64,000 bases of DNA, taken from assembly GCF_001277235.1 (NCBI RefSeq), contig NZ_CP012266.1:2046001-2110000 (forward strand). The letters are read 5' to 3'. Position 1 is the first letter of the stretch. Each line of letters starts with the position of its first letter. The position numbers were made by a program, and so were the translations under genes. The notes beneath the pieces are model-generated. The model saw nothing but the letters and a program-made list of their open reading frames with translations, was not told the origin of the DNA and searched no databases. Positions 42,935 through 51,315 of the stretch are shown in pieces. The stretch comes from Cronobacter dublinensis subsp. dublinensis LMG 23823. GTDB taxonomy: Bacteria > Pseudomonadota > Gammaproteobacteria > Enterobacterales > Enterobacteriaceae.

Positions 42935-43947
42935 GCGTCATTCCTCTTAGCGTTGAGGCGGGCAAAAGAAAAATTTTTAAATAAGAGTTTAAGCCAGGAA
43001 TCCATTGGTTTTTCAATCAGTTTACAAATTAGCATACCAAGTAAAACTGCAAACACCATGAAGCAAAATGATGAGTAATATAATACAAACCAATTTTGAT
43101 GATTGGTTGCAACGAACTGCTTAAAGAGAATTATTACATAGATATGAGTCAGGTAAATACTGTATGACGCATCGCCAATTTTATGGAAAAAAGTATAAAT
43201 ATGACCTTTGCCCGGATTCGTTATCAATGCTATTGCAACGATGGCAATCGCCGGGAGGCCATATTTATAGATGCGCTCAAAGGGGGTTAAGGTGTTTAAC
43301 GCCAGATAACAGAATACTGCGATTAGCGATACCCCTATAAAAAAGTTCACTTTGATATTTATATGTTTAAACAACAGTGCAAGAATACAGCCTGCCGCAA
43401 AATTCAACATCAATTTATCTGAAAGAATGTAACCGAGGTTAACCCAGCCGAGCCTTTGGTGTGTGCCCACAAATAACAGGCATAATATGATTATTGAACA
43501 TGTTATTAAACTCACTTTCACAGGCTCTTTTGTCACCAGCAAAGATGCCGTGAACATCACATAGAAGATCATTTCATAGACAAGCGTCCAGGCAGGATCG
43601 TTGGCCATGTGGTATTGAGGAAAATTAAGGCCGGGAAGTAAAAGAAAGTTACCTGCTATTGCAAGAAAACGCTCTAATGGAAACGTTGTTAAAATGAGAG
43701 GTAACGAAACTATGATATATAAAGGGTAAATGCGGCGGATTCGTGAGGTCAAAAAAGAGACTGAATTTTTATCATCTCTTTGAGTATAAACCATCAGAAA
43801 TCCGCTAATAACAAAAAATATATCGACGCCAAACCCACCGTTATATTTGAAAATGCCGCCAACAGTGCCACTGAGAAAATGGCTTGTTACCACCATAAGC
43901 GCAGCGACAGCCCTAAGTATTTGAATGTTATCGATTTCGCTCTTCAT
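42931..43947 (-). CDS. Acyltransferase-3 family membrane protein (OafA-like)
   Basis: This 338-aa multi-pass inner-membrane acyltransferase is of family 3, which O-acetylates surface polysaccharides or other extracytoplasmic substrates. Typical features are IQILRAVAALMVVTSHF near the start (catalytic-His region), GFGVDIFFVISGFLMVYT, then SRIRRIYPLYI. The start ATG at 43947 matches the family; a TTG further upstream is rejected. It overlaps the second acyltransferase gene by 4 nt (ATGA), so both were meant to be made together. The substrate is unknown; no polysaccharide genes are nearby. Confidence 0.9.
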   Translation of the reverse strand: MKSEIDNIQILRAVAALMVVTSHFLSGTVGGIFKYNGGFGVDIFFVISGFLMVYTQRDDKNSVSFLTSRIRRIYPLYIIVSLPLILTTFPLERFLAIAGNFLLLPGLNFPQYHMANDPAWTLVYEMIFYVMFTASLLVTKEPVKVSLITCSIIILCLLFVGTHQRLGWVNLGYILSDKLMLNFAAGCILALLFKHINIKVNFFIGVSLIAVFCYLALNTLTPFERIYKYGLPAIAIVAIALITNPGKGHIYTFFHKIGDASYSIYLTHIYVIILFKQFVATNHQNWFVLYYSSFCFMVFAVLLGMLICKLIEKPMDSWLKLLFKNFSFARLNAKRNDA

Positions 43948-44249
43948 TATTATCACAAGTATAAATATTTCGAGCGATTCTATCACTGACACTTATGGTA
44001 ATCTAATTTTTCCGATTGAAATCAATGTCATTCACCGGGCCATGCAACAGACCCTGGCGGTCATCTGTCTTGTTGCCTCAACCATACGCATTTCGATGTT
44101 GGCCGTGCCTGTGAGAGTGAAAAGCAGACCTTCTGGCTAACACCGATTCAGACATCAGAAATGGCAGGTAACACGCGCGTTTATTGCAGGGCAGATGCGC
44201 TTCACGTCCGCGCGCAACAGCTGCTTATCGCGCACGAAAACGAGGCATT
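43948..44249. other. 302-bp gap at the right island boundary
   Basis: The left third is AT-rich island sequence. From about 44020 the composition turns GC-rich and an open frame without a start codon appears, running to the stop at 44253. This is taken as the island/core junction. Confidence 0.5.
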
Positions 44250-44253
44250 CTAA
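44020..44253 (+). pseudogene. 3' fragment of an unidentified gene at the island junction
   Basis: The frame is open from 44020, just after TGA at 44017-44019, to TAA at 44251-44253 (77 codons). It lacks a credible start codon. It reads like real coding sequence, e.g. GHATDPGGHLSCCLNHTHFD, then RACESEKQTFWLTPIQTSEM and ALHVRAQQLLIAHENEAF. The abrupt loss of the 5' part where AT-rich DNA begins suggests that an insertion or deletion removed it. I do not recognise the parent gene. Confidence 0.4.
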
Positions 44254-44621
44254 TGAGCAAAGCGAATCACCGCCCCAAACGCGCGGCGGGTCGATTTTTT
44301 ATTATCGCGGGCCGTATTGACCTCAATCACCGCCTGGTAATCGTTGCCTGCCGCAAAGGTAAACTCCGCGGGCGTGATGCAAAACGTGCCGGAGACGGCC
44401 TGCTTCGCAGGAGGGAAAATCGTCTGCTTCAACGGCTCACGGGCGTTATACACCATCGCCGAGACGATCTTCTCACCCGGCAGCAGAGGGAGTTGCAGAC
44501 AGACATTCTGCCCCTGACGCTCAACCGACACGGGGGTTTCGGAGGTATAACGCGCGCTAAGATCGTCAACGCTCCCGCAGCCCGTGAGGAGCACGCCCGC
44601 CAGTATGAATCCGTTTTTCAT
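44250..44621 (-). CDS. Lipoprotein resembling putative T6SS immunity periplasmic lipoproteins
   Basis: This 123-aa lipoprotein has signal peptide MKNGFILAGVLLTGCGS with lipobox LTGC, so it is anchored in a membrane facing the periplasm. The mature part has NVCLQLPLLPGEKIVSAMVY, a central two-Cys pattern (VCLQ, GTFCITPAEF), and ends AFGAVIRFAH. From memory this pattern fits a family annotated as putative T6SS immunity periplasmic lipoproteins. No effector or T6SS gene is in the window, so it would be an orphan immunity gene. The call is tentative. Confidence 0.55.
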   Translation of the reverse strand: MKNGFILAGVLLTGCGSVDDLSARYTSETPVSVERQGQNVCLQLPLLPGEKIVSAMVYNAREPLKQTIFPPAKQAVSGTFCITPAEFTFAAGNDYQAVIEVNTARDNKKSTRRAFGAVIRFAH

Positions 44622-44754
44622 AGCAACGCCTTTCTTTGTGAACCATAACGGCGAACGGGCCGAACCTTCCGCCATCCCATAACCGGCGCGCAAACCGACG
44701 CAACGCACGAAAATACTCTACCTTTTAAGAGATGACGACCTGAAAGGAGGATGT

Positions 44755-44955
44755 ATGTCACTGTCCATCGACAAAAAACAGCAGCCGGGCGGGGCCTATG
44801 AATACACGGCCACCTGTCGCGAAGAAAATTATCACTTTGTCATTACCGGCAAAGGCGACACGGCCACCGAGGCGGACACGAATCTGCTCGATAACTTAAA
44901 AGAGATGCAGCAGCGGCTTGACGAAGTCGCCCAGACCGGCAAACTTTCCGCATAA
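44755..44955 (+). CDS. Hypothetical protein, 66 aa
   Basis: This 66-aa soluble protein starts MSLSIDKKQQPGGAYEYTAT at ATG 44755, behind a very strong ribosome-binding site (AAAGGAGG). It has no signal peptide or recognised domain; the second half is helical and charged (NLLDNLKEMQQRLDEVAQ). Codon use is like the GC-rich core. A hairpin (44972-44994) follows. It may be a small stress or regulatory protein, but I cannot name it. Confidence 0.7.
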   Translation: MSLSIDKKQQPGGAYEYTATCREENYHFVITGKGDTATEADTNLLDNLKEMQQRLDEVAQTGKLSA

Positions 44956-44971
44956 ACCTTCGCCATCCCAC

Positions 44972-44994
44972 GCCTGCCGGGGTGTCCGGCAGGC
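44972..44994 (+). terminator. Hairpin after the 66-aa gene
   Basis: GCCTGCCGG and CCGGCAGGC form a perfect 9-bp stem with a 5-nt loop. It is followed by AAAAATT rather than T's, so termination efficiency on the plus strand is doubtful. Confidence 0.45.
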
Positions 44995-45057
44995 AAAAAT
45001 TCTGTACCATTATATAACAAACTGAAAACAATAATTTTTGTCCTTTAAGGAAGTTCT

Positions 45058-46956
45058 ATGGCAATCACCCGCCGTGATTTTCTCAATGGCGTCGCTATCA
45101 CCGTGGCCGCCGGAATGACGCCGTGGCACGTGCTGCGCGCCTCGCCGCAAACCGCGACGCAGTCGCTCTACTATCCGCCGACGCTGACGGGGCTTCGCGG
45201 CAACCATCCCGGCTCGTTTGAACAGGCGCACGCGCTGGGGCGAGAAGGCAAGCGGTTTGACCCGACCAGCGTTCCGGTGGAGGAGCAGTACGATCTGGTG
45301 ATTGTCGGGGCGGGGATCAGCGGGCTCGCCGCCGCTTGTTTCTGGCAGGAGCTGCGCGGCAAACAGCAGCGCATTCTGCTGCTGGATAACCATGACGACT
45401 TCGGCGGCCACGCCAAACGTAACGAATTTCACGTCGACGGGAAAACCGTGCTCGGCTACGGCGGCAGCGAGTCTTTCCAGTCGCCTGCGAATAACTTCAG
45501 CGAAACCGCGATGGGCCTGCTGAAGACGCTCAACGTCAGCATCGAGCGCATGGCGAAAAGCTTCGACCAGACCTTCTACCCGGATCTCAATTTAAGCCGC
45601 GGCGTCTATTTCGATAAAACCAACTTTGGCGTCGATAAAATCGTGAGCGGCGATCCGGGTCGTGCGGTGGCGGACGATATCCCGCCCGATCGCATGAACG
45701 CCCGCGACATTCGCGCCTTTATTAACGACTTCCCTCTGCCGCAGGCGGACCGCGAGGCGTTAATCGCGCTGCATACCGGGAAAAAAGATTATCTCGCCGG
45801 CATGCGCGTTGAGGATAAAGTCGCCTGGCTCGACACCCACAGCTACCGCCAGTTTCTTAGCGAAAAAGTGGGCCTGAGCGACAGCGCCATTCGCTATTTC
45901 CAACAGCGCACCAACGATTTCCAGGCGATCGGCATCGACGGCACCTCAGCGAGCGACGCCCGCATCTGCGCGTTGCCGGGGCTCGACGGGATGGATCTCC
46001 CGCCGCTGGACGCCGAATCGCTGGCAGACCTCGAAGAGCCCTATATCTATCACTTCCCGGACGGCAACGCTGGCCTGGCGCGCCTGATGGTGCGTCATCT
46101 CATCCCCGCGGTGGCGCCCGGCGACAGCATGGACGATATCGTGATGGCGACCTTCGACTACAGCCAGCTCGATAAACCCGACCAGCCGGTGCGTCTGCGT
46201 CTTAACAGCACCGGCGTGCACGCGGCTAACGTGGCGGGCGGTGTGGAGGTAACGTACCTGCGCGACGGCAAGCTGCATAAAGTGAAAGCCGGGCAGACCG
46301 TGATGGCGGGCTACAACATGATGATCCCGTATCTGGTGCCGGAAATCCCGCACGACCAGCAGGAGGCGCTGAAACAGAACGTTAAAGCGCCGCTGGTCTA
46401 CAGCAAAGTCGTCATCCGCAACTGGCAGCCGTTTATGAAACTCGGCGTCCATGAGATTTACTCGCCCGCCGCGCCGTACAGCCGCGTTAAGCTCGACTAC
46501 CCGGTGGATATGGGCGGTTATTCGCATCCGCGCGACCCGAACGCGCCGATCGGGCTGCATATGGTCTATGTGCCGACGTTCCCCGGCAGCGGGCTCAGCG
46601 CCCGCGAGCAGTTTCGCAAGGGGCGCGCGTTTCTGCTCGGCACGCCGTTCGAGGTGCATGAAAAGATGATCCGCGAACAGTTGCAGGGCATGTTCGGCGA
46701 GGCCGGGTTTGATCACGAGCGCGATATTGCGGCGATCACGGTCAACCGTTGGTCGCACGGTTACTCCTATTTCTTCAGCGGGCTGTTCGATGACGAAGAG
46801 GGCTCGCAGAAAATCATCGAAAAAGCGCGTCAGCCGGTGGGGCGCATCACCATTGCCAATTCCGACGCCGACTGGAGCCCGTATGCGAACTCGGCCATCG
46901 ACCAGGGTTACCGCGCGGTGAAAGAGTTGCACGACATGGCGAGGGTGGGCGCATGA
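45058..46956 (+). CDS. Tat-exported FAD-dependent oxidoreductase, spermidine-dehydrogenase-like
   Basis: This 632-aa flavoprotein begins with a Tat signal, ITRRDFLNGVAITVAAGMTP, so it is exported folded to the periplasm. The FAD-binding Rossmann motif is LVIVGAGISGLAAACFW (about residues 80-96), followed by LLDNHDDFGGHAKRNEF, as in amine-oxidase-like spermidine dehydrogenases. Length and architecture fit SpdH. Such enzymes split spermidine into 1,3-diaminopropane and 4-aminobutanal. The next gene encodes a triheme cytochrome c overlapping by 4 nt, a likely electron acceptor. The substrate is inferred from the family and the nearby polyamine genes. Confidence 0.8.
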   Translation: MAITRRDFLNGVAITVAAGMTPWHVLRASPQTATQSLYYPPTLTGLRGNHPGSFEQAHALGREGKRFDPTSVPVEEQYDLVIVGAGISGLAAACFWQELRGKQQRILLLDNHDDFGGHAKRNEFHVDGKTVLGYGGSESFQSPANNFSETAMGLLKTLNVSIERMAKSFDQTFYPDLNLSRGVYFDKTNFGVDKIVSGDPGRAVADDIPPDRMNARDIRAFINDFPLPQADREALIALHTGKKDYLAGMRVEDKVAWLDTHSYRQFLSEKVGLSDSAIRYFQQRTNDFQAIGIDGTSASDARICALPGLDGMDLPPLDAESLADLEEPYIYHFPDGNAGLARLMVRHLIPAVAPGDSMDDIVMATFDYSQLDKPDQPVRLRLNSTGVHAANVAGGVEVTYLRDGKLHKVKAGQTVMAGYNMMIPYLVPEIPHDQQEALKQNVKAPLVYSKVVIRNWQPFMKLGVHEIYSPAAPYSRVKLDYPVDMGGYSHPRDPNAPIGLHMVYVPTFPGSGLSAREQFRKGRAFLLGTPFEVHEKMIREQLQGMFGEAGFDHERDIAAITVNRWSHGYSYFFSGLFDDEEGSQKIIEKARQPVGRITIANSDADWSPYANSAIDQGYRAVKELHDMARVGA

Positions 46957-48149
46957 AACGATTAACGATTCTGGCGCTGGCTCTGTGGGCGGCGCAGGCA
47001 GGTGCGCAGGGGATGTCGCGCGGCGAATATGTGGCGCGCGCGGGCGACTGCATGGCGTGCCACACTGCCGCCGACGGCGCGCCGCTCGCGGGCGGGCTGA
47101 AATTCGCCACGCCGCTTGGCGATATTTATTCTACTAACATCACGCCCGATAAGACGCACGGCATCGGCGGCTACAGTTATGACGAGTTCGCCCGCGCCAT
47201 GCGCGAAGGCGTGGCGAAAGATGGTCACCATCTCTACCCGGCAATGCCGTACCCGTCCTACGCGAAAATGAGCGATGACGATCTGCGCGCGCTCTATGAC
47301 TACCTTATAAACGAGGTCACCCCGCAGGCCAGTGCGAATCGCGAGAGCGACATCCCGTGGCCGCTCTCGATGCGCTGGCCGCTCGGCCTCTGGAACAGCC
47401 TGTTCGTCGAAGATAAACCCTTTACGCCGCGGGCGGACAAGAGCGCCGCCTGGAACCGCGGCGCCTATCTGGTGCAGGGGCCGGGCCACTGCGGCGCGTG
47501 CCATACGCCGCGCGGCGTGGGCATGCAGGAGAAAGCCTTCGACGAGAGCGACGAGCAGTTCCTTGCGGGCGAAGCCCTTAACGGCTGGTACGCGCCGTCG
47601 CTGCGCGGGCTGACAATGTCGCAGGACGATCTCACCGTCCTGTTGCGCGACGGGCGCAGCAAACACGCGGCGCTCAGCGGGCCGATGGATGAGGTCGTCA
47701 CCAACAGCACGCAATACCTCAGCGACGACGATAACCGCGCCATAGCCGGTTATCTCTTAAGCCTGCCGGGCAGCGAGTCGACGAAAAAGGCTGTGCCGAA
47801 GGCCGCGAAAGCCCAAATGGAGAACGGACATCAGCTTTACGCGCGCTACTGCGCCACCTGTCACGGCAGCAACGGCGAAGGCGCGGATTACGCGGTCCCG
47901 GCGCTGAAAGGCAACCTGACGGTCAACGCCGACAACACGCTGACGCTGCTGCGCGTGGTGCTGGAGGGCGGAAAAACCGCCGTCACCCAGGGCCATTTGC
48001 CATACAGTATGCCGGGCTACGGCTGGGCGCTCAGCGACCAGGACGCGGCGGATGTCACCAACTACATTCGCGGCAGCTTTGGCAACGAGGCCGCGCCGGT
48101 TACGCCGGATGACGTTAAAGACGCCCGCGAATGGCAGCATAACGAGTAA
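46953..48149 (+). CDS. Triheme cytochrome c subunit
   Basis: This 398-aa periplasmic c-type cytochrome has signal peptide MKRLTILALALWAAQAGA. Three heme-binding motifs are visible: CMACH (about residue 30), CGACH (about 180) and CATCH (about 305). The architecture matches the cytochrome subunit of membrane-bound alcohol and aldehyde dehydrogenases of acetic acid bacteria. It overlaps the flavoprotein gene by 4 nt, so it likely takes electrons from it and passes them to the quinone pool or an oxidase. Needs the Ccm heme-lyase system, which is not in the window. Confidence 0.92.
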   Translation: MKRLTILALALWAAQAGAQGMSRGEYVARAGDCMACHTAADGAPLAGGLKFATPLGDIYSTNITPDKTHGIGGYSYDEFARAMREGVAKDGHHLYPAMPYPSYAKMSDDDLRALYDYLINEVTPQASANRESDIPWPLSMRWPLGLWNSLFVEDKPFTPRADKSAAWNRGAYLVQGPGHCGACHTPRGVGMQEKAFDESDEQFLAGEALNGWYAPSLRGLTMSQDDLTVLLRDGRSKHAALSGPMDEVVTNSTQYLSDDDNRAIAGYLLSLPGSESTKKAVPKAAKAQMENGHQLYARYCATCHGSNGEGADYAVPALKGNLTVNADNTLTLLRVVLEGGKTAVTQGHLPYSMPGYGWALSDQDAADVTNYIRGSFGNEAAPVTPDDVKDAREWQHNE

Positions 48150-48248
48150 CGCCCACGGCGCCGCCTCTGTCGGGCGGCGCTGTTTCATGCCGTTGCGCCC
48201 CCCCGTTTTTCTGAAACTTTCCGCTCCGCGCCGTTCAGTTTTTTCCCA

Positions 48249-48262
48249 TTGATACTCATCAA
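48249..48262 (+). promoter_or_regulatory. Consensus FNR box with class-II spacing, upstream of the DMSO-reductase operon
   Basis: TTGATACTCATCAA matches TTGAT-N4-ATCAA exactly. A candidate -10, CAGAAT (48285-48290), would place the start near 48297, so the box centre lies at about -41.5, the standard class-II FNR activation position. Anaerobic induction by Fnr is therefore likely. Confidence 0.82.
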
Positions 48263-48311
48263 GCTTTCCCGTCGCAGGGCTTTGCAGAATACGCCCTTTT
48301 GATGAGGGAGC

Positions 48312-50699
48312 ATGATGAAACCAGTAACCGAAAAGGATGAGTCGGGTGAGGGCGGATGGTCGCGACGTGACTTTCTGCTCGCCACTTCGGCGCTCGCGGC
48401 CGCGCCGCTCTTTACCCGTGCAGGGGCGGCGCGCGCGGCGCAAATCGCCCGCGAATCAGCGCCTGGGGAAACGGTGGTGCCGACCTGCAGCACGTTTGAC
48501 TGCGGCGGCAAATGCGATATTCGCGCCCACGTGCAAGGCGGCGTGGTCACGCGCATCTCCACCTGCCCGGATGATGAAGTCGACCCGGAGATGCCGCTGA
48601 TGCGCGCCTGCGTGCGCGGGCGCGGCTACCGGCAGTTTGTCTACCACCCTGACCGGCTGAAATACCCGATGAAGCGCGTCGGCAAACGCGGCGAAGGCAA
48701 ATTCGCGCGCATCACCTGGGACGAGGCGACGACGCTGATTGCCGATAACCTGCGGCGCATCACCGATCAACATGGCCCGGCGTCGCGCTTTATGCACACC
48801 GACACGGCAGTTTCCGGCGGCGCGTTTTCCGGCGATAAAATGGCGCGGCGGCTGCTCAACCTGACCGGCGGCTATCTGGAGTCCTACCACTCCGTCAGCA
48901 TGGGCAACACCGCGGCGGCCACGCCCTATACCTACGGCACCGCCGCCAGCGGCAGCTCGCTCGATACGCTCGCAGAGACAAAGCTTGTGATCCTCTGGGG
49001 CCATAACCCTAACGAGACCATTTTCGGGCACACCAACCACTACTTTCAGCAGATGAAGCGCAACGGGACGCGGTTTATCGTGGTCGACCCGCGTTATTCC
49101 GACACCGTGGCGTCGCTCGCCGACCAGTGGGTGCCGCTACTGCCCACCACCGATAACGCAGTGATGGACGCGATGATGTACGTCATCATCAGTGAAAACC
49201 TGCACGAGCGCGCCTTTATCGCGCGCCACGCCATTGGCTTTGATGAAAGCACCATGCCGCCCGGCGTACCGGCGGGCGAATCGCTGACGGCATATCTCTT
49301 CGGTGAGAAAGATAACGTAGCGAAAACCCCGGAGTGGGCGGAGCGCATCACTCACGTGCCCGCGCAGACCATCCGCCAGCTGGCACGTGATTACGCCACC
49401 ACGAAACCGGCCGCGCTTATCCAGGGCTGGGGCCCGCAGCGCCACATCTGCGGCGAGCGCACCGCGCGCGGCTCCACGCTGCTCGCCACGATAACCGGCA
49501 ACGTCGGCGTTAAAGGCGGCTGGGCGGCGGGCTACGGCGGCATCGGCAACCGGCTCTTCTGCGCCGACCCCTACAGCGTGCCAAACCCGGTGACGGAGAA
49601 AATCTCCATCATGAACTGGGTGCAGGCCTGCGACGACGCACAAAAGGTCACGCAGGAATGCGGGCTGAAAGACGCTGAAAAGCTCAGCAGCAACATCAAA
49701 TTCATCTTTAATCTCGCGGGCAACTATCTGGCGAACCAGAACCCGGATATCAACCAGACCGTGAAAGTGCTGGAAGATGACAGCAAGGTGGAGTTTATCG
49801 TGGTGAGCGATCTCTTCCTGACGCCAAGCGCCCGCTATGCCGACGTGCTGCTGCCGGAAACCAGCTTTATGGAGCGCTGGAACATCGGCGAAACCTGGGG
49901 CACCGGTAACTACCTGCTGCTGTCGCAAAAGCTGGTGGAGCCCGCGTTTGAGCGCCGCTCTGACTACGACTGGCTGCGCGATGTGGCGCGCAAGCTCGGC
50001 GTCGAAGCGCGCTTTAGCGAAGGGCGCAGCGAAAAAGCGTGGGTGGAGCATATCTGGGAGAAAACCCGCGAGGCGCTGGCGGACCACGCGCTGCCGGATT
50101 TCGCCGGGCTGTGTCAACAACCGCATGTCTATCTTAAAGCGCCGCCTTACGTCGCCTTCGAAGAGAATATCCGCGACCCGGAAAACCATCCGTTCCCGAC
50201 GCCCTCCGGCAAAATCGAGATTTTCTCTAAACGCCTCTGGGAGATGAATCACCCGGAGATCCCGGCGCTCTCCCACTATGTTCCGGCGCAGGAGGGGCCG
50301 CAGGACGCGCTGCGCGCGAAATACCCGCTGCAGCTCATCACCTGGAAGGGGAAAAACCGCGCTAACTCCACGCAGTACGCCAACCCGTGGCTTCAGGAGG
50401 TGGCACGTCAGCAGCTGTGGATCAACCCGCAGGACGCGCAGGCGCGCGGGATCGGGCAGGGTGACCTGGTGCGGATTTATAACGATCGCGGCGTGGTGCA
50501 AATCCCGGCGCAGGTGACACCGCGCATTATTCCCGGCGTGGTGGCGATGCAGGCGGGCGCCTGGTGGCAGCCCGACGCGCAGGGCGTCGATAACGGCGGC
50601 TGCCCGAACGTGCTGACGAGCGCGCGCATCACTCCGCTTGCCAAAGGCAATGCCCATCAAACCCTGCTGGTCGAGGTGACTAAACATGAGTCAGTTTAA
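48312..50699 (+). CDS. DmsA-like molybdopterin oxidoreductase catalytic subunit
   Basis: This is a 795-aa Mo-bisMGD enzyme of the DMSO reductase family. The N-terminus has a Tat signal (SRRDFLLATSALAAAP), so it works on the periplasmic side. A [4Fe-4S] ligand set follows: CSTFDCGGKCDIRAHV with a later Cys in MRACVRGRG. Cofactor-contact motifs are WGHNPNETIFG and VVDPRYSDT; the C-terminal domain has NSTQYANPWLQEVARQQLWI and IPGVVAMQAGAWW. GAGGGAG precedes the ATG. It heads an FNR-box-controlled operon with DmsB- and DmsC-like genes. The substrate (DMSO, other S- or N-oxide, or something else) is unknown. Confidence 0.92.
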   Translation: MMKPVTEKDESGEGGWSRRDFLLATSALAAAPLFTRAGAARAAQIARESAPGETVVPTCSTFDCGGKCDIRAHVQGGVVTRISTCPDDEVDPEMPLMRACVRGRGYRQFVYHPDRLKYPMKRVGKRGEGKFARITWDEATTLIADNLRRITDQHGPASRFMHTDTAVSGGAFSGDKMARRLLNLTGGYLESYHSVSMGNTAAATPYTYGTAASGSSLDTLAETKLVILWGHNPNETIFGHTNHYFQQMKRNGTRFIVVDPRYSDTVASLADQWVPLLPTTDNAVMDAMMYVIISENLHERAFIARHAIGFDESTMPPGVPAGESLTAYLFGEKDNVAKTPEWAERITHVPAQTIRQLARDYATTKPAALIQGWGPQRHICGERTARGSTLLATITGNVGVKGGWAAGYGGIGNRLFCADPYSVPNPVTEKISIMNWVQACDDAQKVTQECGLKDAEKLSSNIKFIFNLAGNYLANQNPDINQTVKVLEDDSKVEFIVVSDLFLTPSARYADVLLPETSFMERWNIGETWGTGNYLLLSQKLVEPAFERRSDYDWLRDVARKLGVEARFSEGRSEKAWVEHIWEKTREALADHALPDFAGLCQQPHVYLKAPPYVAFEENIRDPENHPFPTPSGKIEIFSKRLWEMNHPEIPALSHYVPAQEGPQDALRAKYPLQLITWKGKNRANSTQYANPWLQEVARQQLWINPQDAQARGIGQGDLVRIYNDRGVVQIPAQVTPRIIPGVVAMQAGAWWQPDAQGVDNGGCPNVLTSARITPLAKGNAHQTLLVEVTKHESV

Positions 50700-51315
50700 A
50701 GAATATGCCCCGGTCAGCGACGAGCAACTGGGCTTTTTTATTGATTCGTCACGCTGTTCCGGCTGCAAAGCCTGCCAGGTGGCGTGTAAAGACAAAAACG
50801 ATCTGGAGGTGGGGCGTCGCTACCGGCGCGTCTACGAGGTGAACGGCGGCGGCTTCACGCCGACGGGCGAGGGCGGGCTGATTAATAACGTCTTCGCTTA
50901 TACCCTGTCGGTCTCCTGCAATCACTGTGCCGACCCCATCTGCACCCGCAACTGCCCGACCACCGCGATGCATAAGCGCCCCGGCGACGGCATCGTGCGG
51001 GTGAACACCGATAAATGCGTCGGCTGCGGCTACTGCGCCTGGTCGTGCCCTTACGGCGCGCCGCAGCGCAACACGCAAACCGGACAGATGTCGAAATGCG
51101 ATTTCTGCATCGACCGGCTCGCACAGGGCGAGGCGCCGGTGTGCGTCGCCACCTGTCCGCTCGGGGCAATCCAGTTCGGGCCCGTCGCCCGGCTTCGCGC
51201 GCAATACGGCACGTTAAGCGAGGTGCAGGGGCTACCACCATCCTCACTTACCCGGCCAAACCTCGTCATTAAACCGCATCAGGGCGCGCAACAGGAGGAG
51301 CAACATGATGCATGA
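50686..51315 (+). CDS. DmsB-like four-cluster [4Fe-4S] electron transfer subunit
   Basis: This 209-aa iron-sulfur subunit shuttles electrons between the membrane anchor and the Mo enzyme. Four Cys clusters are visible: CSGCKACQVACKDK, CNHCADPICTRNCPTTAM, CVGCGYCAWSCPYGAP and CDFCIDRL with CVATCPLGAI. The length fits DmsB. It overlaps the catalytic-subunit gene by 14 nt and the anchor gene by 11 nt, so the three are translated together. Confidence 0.94.
   Translation: MSQFKEYAPVSDEQLGFFIDSSRCSGCKACQVACKDKNDLEVGRRYRRVYEVNGGGFTPTGEGGLINNVFAYTLSVSCNHCADPICTRNCPTTAMHKRPGDGIVRVNTDKCVGCGYCAWSCPYGAPQRNTQTGQMSKCDFCIDRLAQGEAPVCVATCPLGAIQFGPVARLRAQYGTLSEVQGLPPSSLTRPNLVIKPHQGAQQEEQHDA

Noticed and set aside
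49137..50687. 516-codon minus-strand open frame opposite the DmsA-like gene
   Set aside because: Low-complexity Arg/His/Ala composition typical of an antisense frame; the opposite strand encodes a clear molybdoenzyme.
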